Source: an uncultured Anaerolineae bacterium (GTDB lineage: Bacteria; Chloroflexota; Anaerolineae; J036; Brachytrichaceae). From it: a stretch of DNA of 64,000 nt. This document shows positions 1 through 9,500 of the stretch, piece by piece. The notes under the pieces are model-generated. The model saw only the letters and a list, made by a program, of their open reading frames with translations. It made no database searches and had not been told where the DNA came from. The stretch is from positions 1-64,000 of the forward strand of contig CALBEF010000030.1 of the NCBI GenBank assembly GCA_937927775.1, written 5' to 3'. The position numbers and the translations under genes are program-made. Each line of letters starts with the position of its first letter. The stretch's first letter is position 1.

Positions 1-2
1 AA

Positions 3-128
3 TTCGGCCTCGGCGCGGAAGTCGCCATCAGCACGCAACGCATTCACGCCAGGGGGCCGATGGGACTGCGCGAACTGACCAGCTACAAGTGGGTCGTCGA
101 GGGCAACGGGCATACCCGGCCTGGGTGA
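3..128 (+). CDS. proA: C-terminal end of glutamate-5-semialdehyde dehydrogenase (partial, truncated by window edge)
   Basis: Frame from nt 3 reads [41 protein letters not shown], typical of the ProA C-terminus. Confidence 0.85.
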   Translation, partial: FGLGAEVAISTQRIHARGPMGLRELTSYKWVVEGNGHTRPG

Positions 129-206
129 GGTGGGGAGAGCGGGAGCCGAGGAGCGGAGGAGAAAGGGTGATCAGGAGAGTGCGCGTGATTCGTCAGGCCG
201 ATCCAT

Positions 207-255
207 AATACGCAACACGCAATACGCAATACGCAACACGCAACACGCAATACGC
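207..255 (+). repeat. Tandem heptamer array AAYACGC x7
   Basis: aatacgc aacacgc aatacgc aatacgc aacacgc aacacgc aatacgc, directly upstream of crtI-like CDS. Confidence 0.95.
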
Positions 256-280
256 ACTTCGCACCACAGGAGACTTCGCC

Positions 281-1774
281 ATGACATCAGTTGTTGTAAT
301 CGGCGCCGGCATCGGCGGCATTGCTGTTGCTGCGCGCCTGGCCCGGCGCGGCTTTCGCGTCACCGTGCTCGAAAAGAACAGCGCGCCCGGCGGGCGCACG
401 GCCCGCCTCGAACGCAACGGCTTCAAGTTCGACATGGGGCCGTCGCTGTTCCTCATGCCCGACGTGTTTCGCCAGACCTACGCCGACCTCGGCGAGCGCA
501 TGGAAGATCACCTCGATCTCATCCGGCTCGACCCGACCTACCGCGTGCACTTTCACGACGGCTCGTGGATCGATCTGACCGGCGACCTGGTGCGCATGCG
601 CGAGCAACTCAACGCCATCGAACCCGGCTCGTTCGACGCCTACCTGCGTTTTGTGGATGACGGCTACGGCCACTACTGGAAGTCGATCCGCTACTTTGTG
701 GACAAGAACTTCTACAACCTGGCGCAATACCTGGCGCCGGCCAACCTGCCGCTGTTGTTCGAGTTGAAGGCGCTGCAAAAGCACTATCCGCACGTCAGCC
801 GCTTTTTTAAGGATCAACGCCTGCGCGCGGCGTTCTCGTTTCAGAACGTGTATCTGGGCACCAGCCCCTGGGAGGCGATGGCGACCTACACGCTGCTGCA
901 ATACACCGAGCTGGGCGAAGGCGTGTGGTTTCCGCGCGGCGGTCTGTATCGCGTGATCGAGAGCCTGGTTGCCATCGCTGAGCAGCGCGGCGTGACGTTC
1001 CGCTACAACGCGCCGGTGGCGCGGATCGATGTGGATGACGCCGGCCGGCGCGCAACCGGCGTCACGCTGGCCGGCGGCGAACACATTCCGGCCGACATTG
1101 TCATCGCCAACGCCGATCTGCCCTACGTGTACGACGCGCTGCTGCCGGCCAGCCCCAAAGCCGAACGCCTGAAGCGCATGAAGTACACCTCGTCGGCCAT
1201 CATGTTTTACTGGGGACTGAAGGGAGAACGGACGCCGCAACTGCTGCACCACAACGTCTTCCTGGCCGACCACGACTACAAGCGCAGCTTCGACCGCATC
1301 TTCCAGGATTTGACGCTGCCCGACGAGCCTTCGTTCTACGTATGCGCGCCGGCCGGCACAGACCCGTCGTTCGCGCCGGCCGGCCACGACAACCTGATGG
1401 CGCTCGTGCCGGTGGGCTATCTGAACGCAGATCACCCGCAGGACTGGGAAGCTCTGACCTGCAAAGCCCGCGAAGCCGTGCTGGAGCGGCTGGCGCGCAT
1501 CGGCCTGTCTGATCTGCGCGAGCGGATTGTGTTCGAACGAACACTGACCCCTTTGAATTACCGCAATGACTTAAATCTGGCCAAAGGCGCTGCGTTTGGC
1601 CTGAGCCACGGCTTTTTACAGGTCGGTTACCTGCGCCCGCACAACCGGCACGCCCGCTATGGCAACCTGTACTTCGCCGGGGCCAGCACGCACCCCGGCA
1701 CCGGCCTGCCGATCGTGTTGATCTCGGCCAAACTGGCCGAAGCGCGCATTCTGAAGGAGCAGCCGGAAAATTAA
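281..1774 (+). CDS. crtI: Phytoene desaturase / carotenoid oxidoreductase (CrtI-like FAD-dependent)
   Basis: N-terminal Rossmann VVVIGAGIGGIAVAARLARRGFRVTVLEKNSAPGGR; C-terminal YFAGASTHPGTGLPIVLISAKL. Confidence 0.88.
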   Translation: MTSVVVIGAGIGGIAVAARLARRGFRVTVLEKNSAPGGRTARLERNGFKFDMGPSLFLMPDVFRQTYADLGERMEDHLDLIRLDPTYRVHFHDGSWIDLTGDLVRMREQLNAIEPGSFDAYLRFVDDGYGHYWKSIRYFVDKNFYNLAQYLAPANLPLLFELKALQKHYPHVSRFFKDQRLRAAFSFQNVYLGTSPWEAMATYTLLQYTELGEGVWFPRGGLYRVIESLVAIAEQRGVTFRYNAPVARIDVDDAGRRATGVTLAGGEHIPADIVIANADLPYVYDALLPASPKAERLKRMKYTSSAIMFYWGLKGERTPQLLHHNVFLADHDYKRSFDRIFQDLTLPDEPSFYVCAPAGTDPSFAPAGHDNLMALVPVGYLNADHPQDWEALTCKAREAVLERLARIGLSDLRERIVFERTLTPLNYRNDLNLAKGAAFGLSHGFLQVGYLRPHNRHARYGNLYFAGASTHPGTGLPIVLISAKLAEARILKEQPEN

Positions 1775-1805
1775 CTGGCAGTATTCGGAGCGATACGGTA
1801 TCACC

Positions 1806-1870
1806 CCGGCCGGCTGTTTGCCCTGCGTTGCGTGTGGTTTCCAACTGCCGCGCAACGCAGGCAAGGCCGG
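1806..1870. terminator. Long imperfect hairpin downstream of crtI
   Basis: CCGGCC..TTTGCCcTGCGTTGCG ... CGCGCAACGCAggCAAGGCCGG inverted repeat. Confidence 0.45.
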
Positions 1871-1956
1871 AAAATCGCAGCCGCGTCCCGCCTCAAACCC
1901 GGTTAGAATGAGCGGCCATACCCACGGAGGAGCGTATAGCAAAAGGAGCATCTGAC

Positions 1957-3321
1957 ATGTCCGACCAGACCAAGTTCACATTGAGCGAGAACGATATCCC
2001 CAAAGCCTGGTACAACATTCAAGCCGACCTGCCGTTTGACCTGCCGCCCGTGTTGCACCCAGGCACAAAACAGCCGGTCGGACCGGATGATCTGGCGCCG
2101 CTGTTCCCGATGGAGCTGATCAAGCAGGAGGTCAGCAAAGAGCGATGGATCGAAATCCCTGACCCCGTGCGCGAGGTGTACAAGCTGTGGCGTCCTACGC
2201 CGCTCTATCGCGCGCGCCGGCTCGAACAGGCGCTGCAAACGCCGGCTAAAATCTTTTACAAATACGAAGGCGTCAGCCCGGCCGGCAGCCACAAGCCCAA
2301 CACGGCTGTGGCGCAGGCGTTCTACAACAAAGAAGCCGGCACAAAGCGCATTGCCACCGAGACCGGCGCCGGGCAGTGGGGCAGCGCGCTGTCCCTCGCC
2401 TGTAAGATGTTCGGTATCGAGTGCAAGGTCTACATGGTGCGCGTGTCCTACGACCAGAAGCCCTATCGCCGCCACCTGATGGAGACGTGGGGCGCCACCG
2501 TCGTGCCCAGCCCCAGCCCCGATACCAACACCGGCCGCGCCATGCTGGCTCAGGATCCCGACTGCTCCGGCAGCCTGGGCCTGGCGATCAGCGAGGCAGT
2601 CGAGGACGCGGTCACAAACAAAATCCCAACCAAATATGCGCTCGGTTCAGTGCTCAATCACGTGTTGTTGCACCAGACCGTGATCGGCCTGGAGACCCAG
2701 CGGCAGTTGGAAATGGCCGGCGTCGAGCCGGATGTGCTGGTGGGCTGCATCGGCGGCGGCAGCAACTTCGCCGGCTTTGCGTTTCCCTTCCTGCCTCCCA
2801 GGCTCAAGGACAAGAACCACAAGCTGCGCGTCGTAGCCATCGAGCCAGCGGCTGCGCCCAGCCTGACGCGCGGCGTGTACGCCTATGACTTCGGCGACAC
2901 GTCGATGATGACGCCGCTGGTCAAGATGTACACCCTGGGCCACGGCTTCATGCCGGCCCCGATTCACGCCGGCGGGTTGCGCTATCACGGCATGGCTTCC
3001 GAGATCTGCGAGTTGTATCGCAATGGTTACATCGAGGCTCGCGCCGTCAACCAGCTTGCCACGTTCGAGGCCGGCGTGTTGTTTGCCCAGACCGAGGCGA
3101 TCCTGCCCGCGCCAGAGGCCGCGCACGCCATCCGGGGCGCCATCGACGAGGCGATCAAGTGCCGCGAGGAAGGCGTCAGCCGCACGATTGTGTTCAACCT
3201 GTGCGGCCACGGCCACTTCGACTTGTCCGCTTACGAGCGCTACCTCAGCGGCAAGATGACGGATTACGAGTTGCCGGAAGAAGAGATCAGGAAGGCTCAG
3301 GAAGCGTTGCCCGTGGTGTGA
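1957..3321 (+). CDS. trpB2: Tryptophan synthase beta chain, TrpB2-type
   Basis: [63 protein letters not shown]; long N-terminus typical of TrpB2. Confidence 0.9.
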   Translation: MSDQTKFTLSENDIPKAWYNIQADLPFDLPPVLHPGTKQPVGPDDLAPLFPMELIKQEVSKERWIEIPDPVREVYKLWRPTPLYRARRLEQALQTPAKIFYKYEGVSPAGSHKPNTAVAQAFYNKEAGTKRIATETGAGQWGSALSLACKMFGIECKVYMVRVSYDQKPYRRHLMETWGATVVPSPSPDTNTGRAMLAQDPDCSGSLGLAISEAVEDAVTNKIPTKYALGSVLNHVLLHQTVIGLETQRQLEMAGVEPDVLVGCIGGGSNFAGFAFPFLPPRLKDKNHKLRVVAIEPAAAPSLTRGVYAYDFGDTSMMTPLVKMYTLGHGFMPAPIHAGGLRYHGMASEICELYRNGYIEARAVNQLATFEAGVLFAQTEAILPAPEAAHAIRGAIDEAIKCREEGVSRTIVFNLCGHGHFDLSAYERYLSGKMTDYELPEEEIRKAQEALPVV

Positions 3322-3327
3322 TCGACT

Positions 3328-3363
3328 CGCGCTGCTGCGCGCGCTGCTGCGCGCGCTGCTTCG
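3328..3363. repeat. Three tandem 12-bp units CGCGCTGCTGCG/CGCGCTGCTTCG
   Basis: Read directly, between convergent trpB2 and P-type ATPase. Confidence 0.85.
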
Positions 3364-3378
3364 CTGCCAACATCGAAT

Positions 3379-3410
3379 CCCGGCCCGTCATGCCTGCATG
3401 GCGGGCCGGG
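3379..3410. terminator. Hairpin between convergent genes
   Basis: cccggcccgtcatg-cctg-catggcgggccggg inverted repeat with one mismatch. Confidence 0.65.
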
Positions 3411-5688
3411 TCTGTTGAGGAGACTGGATCGGGAAGGCCAGCAACCGCAGCCCGTTCAGCGTGACTAATAGCGACACCCCCATATCGGCCAGCACAGCCA
3501 TCCACAGCGTGCCCAGGCCCAGCAACACCACCACAAAGAAGGCCAGTTTGACGCCGATGCTCAGGCCGATGTTGGCGCGGATCGTGCGCATGGCCGCCCG
3601 GCTCAGCCGCAGGGCAAAGGGCAGCTTGCTCAGGTCGTCAGCCATCAGCGCGACATCCGCCGTTTCAATGGCCTGCGCCGTGCCGCTGCCGCCCATGGCG
3701 ATGCCCACATCGGCGGCGGCCAGCGCCGGCGCGTCATTGATGCCATCGCCCACCATGGCTACCGGCCCGAACTGCCGGCGCAGCGCGCGCACCGCCTCAA
3801 CTTTGTCCTCGGGCAGCAGGTTGGCGCGCACCTCTGTTACGCCGACCTCTTTGCCGATGCGTTGCGCGGTGCCGACAGTGTCACCGGTCAGCATGACCAG
3901 CGCAGCAATGCCGTCCCGTTTCAACTCGGCCAGCGCCTGTTGGCTGCTCGAACGCGCCGCGTCTGCTACCGCAATGTAGCCCAGGTATTGCCCATCCGCG
4001 CCGATCATCAGCGGCGTGTGCCCGGCGCGAGCGGCATCCTGCGCTTCCTCGCAGTGCGGCGCGTGCGGGATGGCATTCTCGAAGAATGCGTGACTGCCGA
4101 TGACGACCTCGCGTCCGTTGACCGAGCCGGTGATGCCGCGCCCGGCCACGGCGGTGACGCTTTGCGCAGCCGGATATTTATCGCCCAGCCCGCTCTGGTC
4201 TGCCAAGTTCACCACCGCGCGCGCCAGCGGGTGTTCGCTGCGCCGCTCGATGGCTGTTGCCAGCGCCAGCAGATCGTCGCAGTGTTCGCAGGGCGCGTTG
4301 CCGTCTGTGACGCAGCGCGCCGAGCGCACGCGCACCACAGCCGGCTGGCCGGCGGTGAGCGTGCCTGTCTTGTCGAAGGCGATGGCGCGCACGCGGCTCA
4401 GCGTCTCCACATGCGCGCCGCCCTTGAACAGCACGCCGTTGCGCGCGGCGGCGGCGATCGCGCTGACCAGGCTGACCGGCGTGCTGATGACCAGCGCGCA
4501 GGGGCAGGCCACCACCAATAATTCGAGCGCGCGATACAGCCAGCCCTGTGTGTGCGGATCGGGGTTGAGCAACGGCGCGCCGAACAGCGCCGGCGGGACA
4601 ATGGCCACGAGCGCGGCAATCACCACCATTGCCGGCGTGTACACCTTCGCAAAACGATCCACGAAGCGTTGCGCCGGCGCGCGCTGCTCCTGCGCCGCTT
4701 CCACCATGCGGATGACGCGGCTGATCGTGTTGTCGGCGGCCAGCCGGCCGATCTCGACGCTCAGCGCCCCCGCCCCGTTGATGCTGCCGGCGAACACCGT
4801 GTCGCCGACAGTCTTCTCGACCGGCGCGCTCTCGCCGGTGATAGGCGCCTGATTCACCGTTGACGCGCCGCTGATGACGCGCCCGTCCATGGCGATGCGC
4901 TCACCCGGTTTCACAATCAGCGTCTCGCCGATGCGCAACTCGTGAACAGACACGCGCTGCTCCTCCAGCCCGCAAAAGGGACACGGCCCGCCGGTGTAGC
5001 CGTCCTGGCCCAGGTGCAGCCGGCAGTCGATGCACGGCCGCAGGACAGTCGCTTCGTTGGGGGCGACGGCCATCAGGCTGTGAATGGCGTTGCGGGCATG
5101 TTGCATGGTGTAGCCTTCCAGGGCCTCGCCGACGGCAAACAACACCATGACCAGACCGGCCTCGGTGTAAGCGCCGATGATGACCGCGCCGACTGCGGCG
5201 ATCGACATCAGCGCGTTGATGCCGATCTCGCGGTTGACCACCAGCGCGCGCCAGGCGCTGCGGAACACAGGCCAGCCGGCCACAGCCAGGGCCGCAATCG
5301 ACAGGCCGTTGACCAGCGCATCTGGCAGGGGCGATGCGACGCCGGCAAGCGGCAGCAATTCGTGAAAGAGCAGGCCGGGCAGAATCAGCAGGCCGCCCAG
5401 CGCCGCCAGCGCCGTGTCGCGCCGCGCGAGCATGAAGCGCAGGAAAGACGCTTTCCGGGTTTGGTTGTTCGTTGTCCGTTGCCTGTCTTCTGTCGCCACG
5501 TCATAGCCCAGTTCGCGCACGCGGGTGATGACTTGCTCGCGCGTAACGTTCCCCCGCACGCGCAGTTTGGCCGTCTCATAGCTCAGGCTGCACGATTGCA
5601 CGCCGTCGAGCCTGGCTATGCCGCGCTCGATGCCGCGCGCGCACTCGGCGCAGTCCATGCCGGTGATCTCGAGGATGTTTTCGGTCAT
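3388..5688 (-). CDS. zntA: Heavy-metal translocating P-type ATPase (Zn/Cd/Pb type) with N-terminal HMA domain
   Basis: HMA GMDCAECARGIERGI; CPC (VVACPCALVIS); DKTGTLTAG; SEHPLARAV; MLTGD; GDGINDAPAL. Confidence 0.92.
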   Translation of the reverse strand: MTENILEITGMDCAECARGIERGIARLDGVQSCSLSYETAKLRVRGNVTREQVITRVRELGYDVATEDRQRTTNNQTRKASFLRFMLARRDTALAALGGLLILPGLLFHELLPLAGVASPLPDALVNGLSIAALAVAGWPVFRSAWRALVVNREIGINALMSIAAVGAVIIGAYTEAGLVMVLFAVGEALEGYTMQHARNAIHSLMAVAPNEATVLRPCIDCRLHLGQDGYTGGPCPFCGLEEQRVSVHELRIGETLIVKPGERIAMDGRVISGASTVNQAPITGESAPVEKTVGDTVFAGSINGAGALSVEIGRLAADNTISRVIRMVEAAQEQRAPAQRFVDRFAKVYTPAMVVIAALVAIVPPALFGAPLLNPDPHTQGWLYRALELLVVACPCALVISTPVSLVSAIAAAARNGVLFKGGAHVETLSRVRAIAFDKTGTLTAGQPAVVRVRSARCVTDGNAPCEHCDDLLALATAIERRSEHPLARAVVNLADQSGLGDKYPAAQSVTAVAGRGITGSVNGREVVIGSHAFFENAIPHAPHCEEAQDAARAGHTPLMIGADGQYLGYIAVADAARSSSQQALAELKRDGIAALVMLTGDTVGTAQRIGKEVGVTEVRANLLPEDKVEAVRALRRQFGPVAMVGDGINDAPALAAADVGIAMGGSGTAQAIETADVALMADDLSKLPFALRLSRAAMRTIRANIGLSIGVKLAFFVVVLLGLGTLWMAVLADMGVSLLVTLNGLRLLAFPIQSPQQTRPAMQA

Positions 5689-5695
5689 GGCGCGC

Positions 5696-5911
5696 CTACT
5701 CGTTCGCCGCGCTCAGGGACGCGCGCTGTTTGTCGGGGCAGGGCGCGCTGCCATACGAGCAGAACACGCAGCAGTCGCCCGGCTTTGGCTTGAGGATGTT
5801 TTCACACGCCGGGCAGCGATAAAAGCGCTGACAGGCGTCATCGGGCATGGTTTCCTCGGCGGCGTGGCCGCACAGCGGACAGGTGATGGTGGATGAATAC
5901 GTGATGTTCAT
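5696..5911 (-). CDS. Small Cys-rich GDCCVxC-domain protein
   Basis: MNITYSSTITCPLCGH...FYRCPACENILKPKPGDCCVFCSYGSAPCP; CxxC pairs plus GDCCVFC signature. Confidence 0.8.
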   Translation of the reverse strand: MNITYSSTITCPLCGHAAEETMPDDACQRFYRCPACENILKPKPGDCCVFCSYGSAPCPDKQRASLSAANE

Positions 5912-5938
5912 GATGAACTCCAGATGCGCGCGGGCCTG

Positions 5939-6259
5939 TCAGCGATGGCGCACATGCTCCAGGCCGCGCTGAAACAGCTCCATGACATGTTCATCGTCGA
6001 GGGCGTAGAACACTTCGCGGCCGGCTTTGCGCGCGCGCGCCAGCCGCAACTGGCGCAATTGCCGCAACTGATGCGACACGGCGGACTCGGTCATGCCGAC
6101 GCGCTGCGCCAGGTCGCCGACATTGCGCTCGCCGCTCGACAGCGCCCACAGGATGCGCACGCGCGACGGGTCGCTGAGCGCGCTGAAGAGCTGCGCCAGT
6201 TGCGACGCCGTTGCGTCGTCGAGCGCGGTTGAGGGGGCCGGCCTGCTTCGCGTTGCCAT
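5939..6259 (-). CDS. ArsR/SmtB-family metal-responsive repressor
   Basis: ATASQLAQLFSALSDPSRVRILWALSSGERNVGDLAQRVGMTESAVSHQLRQLRQLRLARARKAGREVFYALDDEHV; start at 6259 chosen because operator/promoter overlaps longer starts. Confidence 0.88.
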   Translation of the reverse strand: MATRSRPAPSTALDDATASQLAQLFSALSDPSRVRILWALSSGERNVGDLAQRVGMTESAVSHQLRQLRQLRLARARKAGREVFYALDDEHVMELFQRGLEHVRHR

Positions 6260-6277
6260 GTGTATCGCTTGAACGTA

Positions 6278-6291
6278 TGAACAGATATTCA
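6278..6291. promoter_or_regulatory. SmtB/ZiaR-like operator TGAACA-GA-TATTCA
   Basis: Matches the TGAACA-N2-TATTCA form of SmtB-type operators, immediately downstream of the -10 of the arsR operon promoter. Confidence 0.8.
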
Positions 6292-6294
6292 TGT

Positions 6295-6322
6295 ATTGTA
6301 GCCGGCGCGCTCCGCGTGTCAA
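6295..6322 (-). promoter_or_regulatory. Sigma70-type promoter of the arsR-GDCCVxC-zntA operon
   Basis: Minus strand reads TTGACA-N16-TACAAT. Confidence 0.8.
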
Positions 6323-6400
6323 GCCGGGCAACCTGCCGGCTTGCCCTGCATACGGCTGAGACCGACAGGCTACAATACGTTTTCTCAAAGGATCACAACC

Positions 6401-6622
6401 ATGAACTGGAAAGTTAAAGTCTTCGCCATCGGCGGCGGAATCGGGTTGATCGTCGGCCTTGCGGCAGCCCTGCTCTACGCGCGCACGGTTGAACAATCGC
6501 AGGCCGGCCGGGCCAGTGTCAAGCTGCCGGCCGTTCAGACAGGCGACCTGCTGCGCATTCTGATCAGCGTGGTGACGCTGGTGCGCACGATCGCCGGCCT
6601 GGCGGATGACAGCGAAGGTTAG
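6401..6622 (+). CDS. Small single-TM hypothetical protein
   Basis: ATG at 6401: MNWKVKVFAIGGGIGLIVGLAAALLYARTVEQ... Confidence 0.6.
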   Translation: MNWKVKVFAIGGGIGLIVGLAAALLYARTVEQSQAGRASVKLPAVQTGDLLRILISVVTLVRTIAGLADDSEG

Positions 6623-6627
6623 GGGGC

Positions 6628-7176
6628 TTGCTGAGCGAACCGCTTGCGTCAGGCGTCATGGCGCTGGCTTACGCGCTGATGTTGCTGGGGCTGATCGGCG
6701 CCGTGCTGCCGGTGTTGCCCGGCTCGCTGTTGATCTGGCTGGGCGCGCTGGTATGGGCGTGGGCGGATGGCTTCGCGCGCATCGGCTGGCCGACGCTGGT
6801 GGCGCTGGGGGGAATCGTGATCCTGACGTGGGTCAACGACCGGCTGCTCTCGGCGCTGGCGACGCGCAAAGCCGGCGCGTCGTGGAAAACGATCGCGGCG
6901 GCGCTGGCCGGCGGCTTTGTCGGCGGGCTGGCGCTGACCGGCGTTGCGCCGGTGGTCGGCACACTGGCCGGCGCGGCGCTGGGCGCGTTCATCGGCATTG
7001 TGCTTGCGGAGCTGGCGCAGCAGCGCCCGTGGCAGCAGGCGCTGCGTTTTGGGACAGGCTACTGCCTGGGCGCGCTGGCCGCCGCATTCCTGAACCTCAT
7101 CCTGTGCCTGCTCATGCTGGCGATCTTTATCTGGCAGGCGTTCATCGCGCCGGGCGCGGCGGCGTCGCCGGCTTAG
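6628..7176 (+). CDS. DUF456-like integral membrane protein (start may be 6658)
   Basis: MALAYALMLLGLIGAVLPVLPGSLLIWLGALVWAWADGF...; glycine-rich TM pattern. Confidence 0.7.
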   Translation: MLSEPLASGVMALAYALMLLGLIGAVLPVLPGSLLIWLGALVWAWADGFARIGWPTLVALGGIVILTWVNDRLLSALATRKAGASWKTIAAALAGGFVGGLALTGVAPVVGTLAGAALGAFIGIVLAELAQQRPWQQALRFGTGYCLGALAAAFLNLILCLLMLAIFIWQAFIAPGAAASPA

Positions 7177-8009
7177 GCCGGCATGTTGGCGCGCGGATAA
7201 CTGCCCAGCACGCGCACAAACGTCGAGAACTCGCGCAGTTGCGCCAGCGCATGGGCGCACTTTTCATCGGACTGGCTGCCGATGAAATCCAGATAGAACA
7301 GGTATTCCCAGGGCGACCCCTGCAACGGGCGCGACTCGATCTTCGACAGGTCGATGTCGCGCAGCGCAAACGCAGCCAGCGCCTTGTACAAAGCGCCCGG
7401 CGTGTTGCGTGTGGCGAACACGATGGACGTTTTGCACGCGATGGCAGAGGGCGGGCTGGCCGGCTCGCGGCTCAACACCACAAAGCGCGTGAAATTGGTC
7501 GGATCGTCTTCAATGCCCTCGCGCAGGATGGGCAACTGGTAAAGCTCGGCGGCGCGCTTGCTGGCGATGGCAGCGGTGTCTTTGCGTTGTTCCTCGGCCA
7601 GCATCTTCACCGCGCCGGCGGTGTCATAGACCTGCGCGCGCTCTACGCCGGGCAGCAGCCGGCTGAGCGTCTGCTCGCATTGATCCAGCGCCTGCCAGTG
7701 CGAATAGACACGCCGAATGTCCGATAGCTCTGCGCCGGGCAGGGCGATCAGGTTGTGGCGCACGCGCACGATCGCCTCGCCGACGATGTGCAGCGTGTGG
7801 CGCATCAGCAGGTCATAGTTGCGATGCACGCTGCCGGCCAGCGAGTTCTCGACCGGCACAATGCCGAACTCGACTGCGCCGGCTGCGGTGTCGTCAAACA
7901 CGGCGTCGAAGGTGGGGCGCGGGACAGGTTGCGCCTGCGCGCCGAAGAAATCGAAAGCGGCCTGTTCGCTGTAGGCGCCGGGTTCACCCTGGAATGCAAT
8001 GGTTGGCAT
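7173..8009 (-). CDS. pheA: Prephenate dehydratase
   Basis: IAFQGEPGAYSEQAA; FGIVPVENSLAGSVHRNYDLL; NFTRFVVLSRE; ACT-like ESRPLQGSPWEYLFYLDF. Confidence 0.93.
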   Translation of the reverse strand: MPTIAFQGEPGAYSEQAAFDFFGAQAQPVPRPTFDAVFDDTAAGAVEFGIVPVENSLAGSVHRNYDLLMRHTLHIVGEAIVRVRHNLIALPGAELSDIRRVYSHWQALDQCEQTLSRLLPGVERAQVYDTAGAVKMLAEEQRKDTAAIASKRAAELYQLPILREGIEDDPTNFTRFVVLSREPASPPSAIACKTSIVFATRNTPGALYKALAAFALRDIDLSKIESRPLQGSPWEYLFYLDFIGSQSDEKCAHALAQLREFSTFVRVLGSYPRANMPA

Positions 8010-8123
8010 GGCACGGGTTATATCACGGGTTGTTTGCGCGGCACATGCCGCGCGGATGACGGCTTCACACCGGCTTCAGGCGCGCTTCAGCGCGCTCTCA
8101 GCGCGTCGGCGTACCTTGAACCC

Positions 8124-9407
8124 ATGAAACCGAATCCATGTGCTGCTTGTGTCCTGTTCGGCATGGCAACGCTGCTGATGGCCGGTTGCGCTGCTCCGAC
8201 GGCGCCCGTCACCGGCGCGCCGCGCCAGATGGCTACAGTCGCGCCCGCGCCGGCTGAGACCACCGCCGTGGCTGCAAAGGAAAGTGCGACGCAGCCATCG
8301 CCTGCTCCTCAAACCACACCATCACCGATCATTCCGCCCCTGCCCAACGTGGCGCTACAGCCGCTTGTCGAGGGCCTGGACGCTCTAACCTATCTGACGC
8401 ACGCCGGCGATGGATCGGGCCGGCTGTATGTCACCGAGCAGCCGGGGCGCGTCCGAGTAATTGAGAACGGGCGAGTCATCCCCGCGCCTTTCCTCGACAT
8501 CACTGATCGCGTCGGCAGCCAGGGCAACGAACAGGGATTGTTGAGCATCGCCTTCAGCCCGAACTTTGCCCAGGACCGCCTGGTGTACGCCAACTACACC
8601 GACCGGCGCGGAACCACCACCGTGTCGCGCTTTGTGGTGAGCGCAGATGGCCTGTCGGCGAACCCGGCCAGCGAACAGATCATTCTGACCGTCGATCAAC
8701 CGTACTCGAACCACAACGGCGGGCAGTTGCAGTTTGGGCCGGACGGCATGTTGTACATCGGCATGGGCGACGGCGGCGCGGCAGGCGACCCGCAGAACTA
8801 CGCGCAGAACGTCGCCTCGTTGCTGGGCAAGATGTTGCGCATTGATGTCAGCCGCACAAACGGCGAACGTCTGTATGCCATTCCGCCCGACAATCCCGAC
8901 TTCGGCCCGGATGCCAGGCCGGAACTGTGGGCGATTGGATTGCGCAACCACTGGCGCTTCAGCTTCGATCGCGCAACCGGCGATCTGTACATGGCCGACG
9001 TGGGCCAGAACGCCTACGAGGAAATCAACTTCCAGCCGGCGTCGAGCCGGGGCGGGGAGAACTACGGCTGGCGATTGCGCGAAGGCTTTGCGCCCTATCG
9101 CGGCGGCCAGGACAGCCCCGCTTTCACGCCGCCGATCTATCACTACGGGCACGACCTGGGCTGCTCGGTCACCGGCGGCTACGTGTATCGCGGCGCGGCG
9201 ATCCCTGGCCTGGTGGGGCGCTATCTGTACGCAGATTTTTGCAGCGGGACGATCTGGGCGCTCCATCGCAACGCCGAGGGCGCATGGGTCAACGAGACCG
9301 TTCTGGAAAGCGGTTTGAACATCACCTCGTTCGGCGAGGATGAAGCCGGCGAGCTGTACGTGTTGCACCGGCCGGGCGTGATCTTCAAAATCGTGGCCGG
9401 CGAATGA
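8124..9407 (+). CDS. PQQ-dependent sugar (glucose/sorbosone) dehydrogenase, lipoprotein
   Basis: Lipobox LLMAGCAAP; DGSGRLYVTEQPGRVRVIENG; LLSIAFSPNF; YSNHNGGQLQFGPDGMLYIGMGDGG; GLRNHWRFSFD. Confidence 0.88.
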   Translation: MKPNPCAACVLFGMATLLMAGCAAPTAPVTGAPRQMATVAPAPAETTAVAAKESATQPSPAPQTTPSPIIPPLPNVALQPLVEGLDALTYLTHAGDGSGRLYVTEQPGRVRVIENGRVIPAPFLDITDRVGSQGNEQGLLSIAFSPNFAQDRLVYANYTDRRGTTTVSRFVVSADGLSANPASEQIILTVDQPYSNHNGGQLQFGPDGMLYIGMGDGGAAGDPQNYAQNVASLLGKMLRIDVSRTNGERLYAIPPDNPDFGPDARPELWAIGLRNHWRFSFDRATGDLYMADVGQNAYEEINFQPASSRGGENYGWRLREGFAPYRGGQDSPAFTPPIYHYGHDLGCSVTGGYVYRGAAIPGLVGRYLYADFCSGTIWALHRNAEGAWVNETVLESGLNITSFGEDEAGELYVLHRPGVIFKIVAGE

Positions 9408-9500
9408 TCGCTTGACATGCCGCGCGGTCATCACTATGCTTGCCCCGGCGATTGAGCGCGCTGGCACAAGCCGGGCGCTTGTGTGATCAGGAGGTGTTCA

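Noticed and set aside
287-1435. Long minus-strand ORF antisense to crtI (382 aa)
   Set aside because: Shadow ORF: Arg/His/Val-rich composition typical of antisense reading in high-GC genes; sense strand has clear CrtI motifs.
6257-6496. Longer N-terminal extension of the ArsR repressor ORF
   Set aside because: The extension overlaps the -35/-10 promoter and SmtB-like operator, so it cannot be the real start.
6606-7727. 373-aa plus-strand ORF spanning DUF456-like gene and pheA
   Set aside because: Out-of-frame with the DUF456-like protein and antisense to pheA; composition is artefactual.
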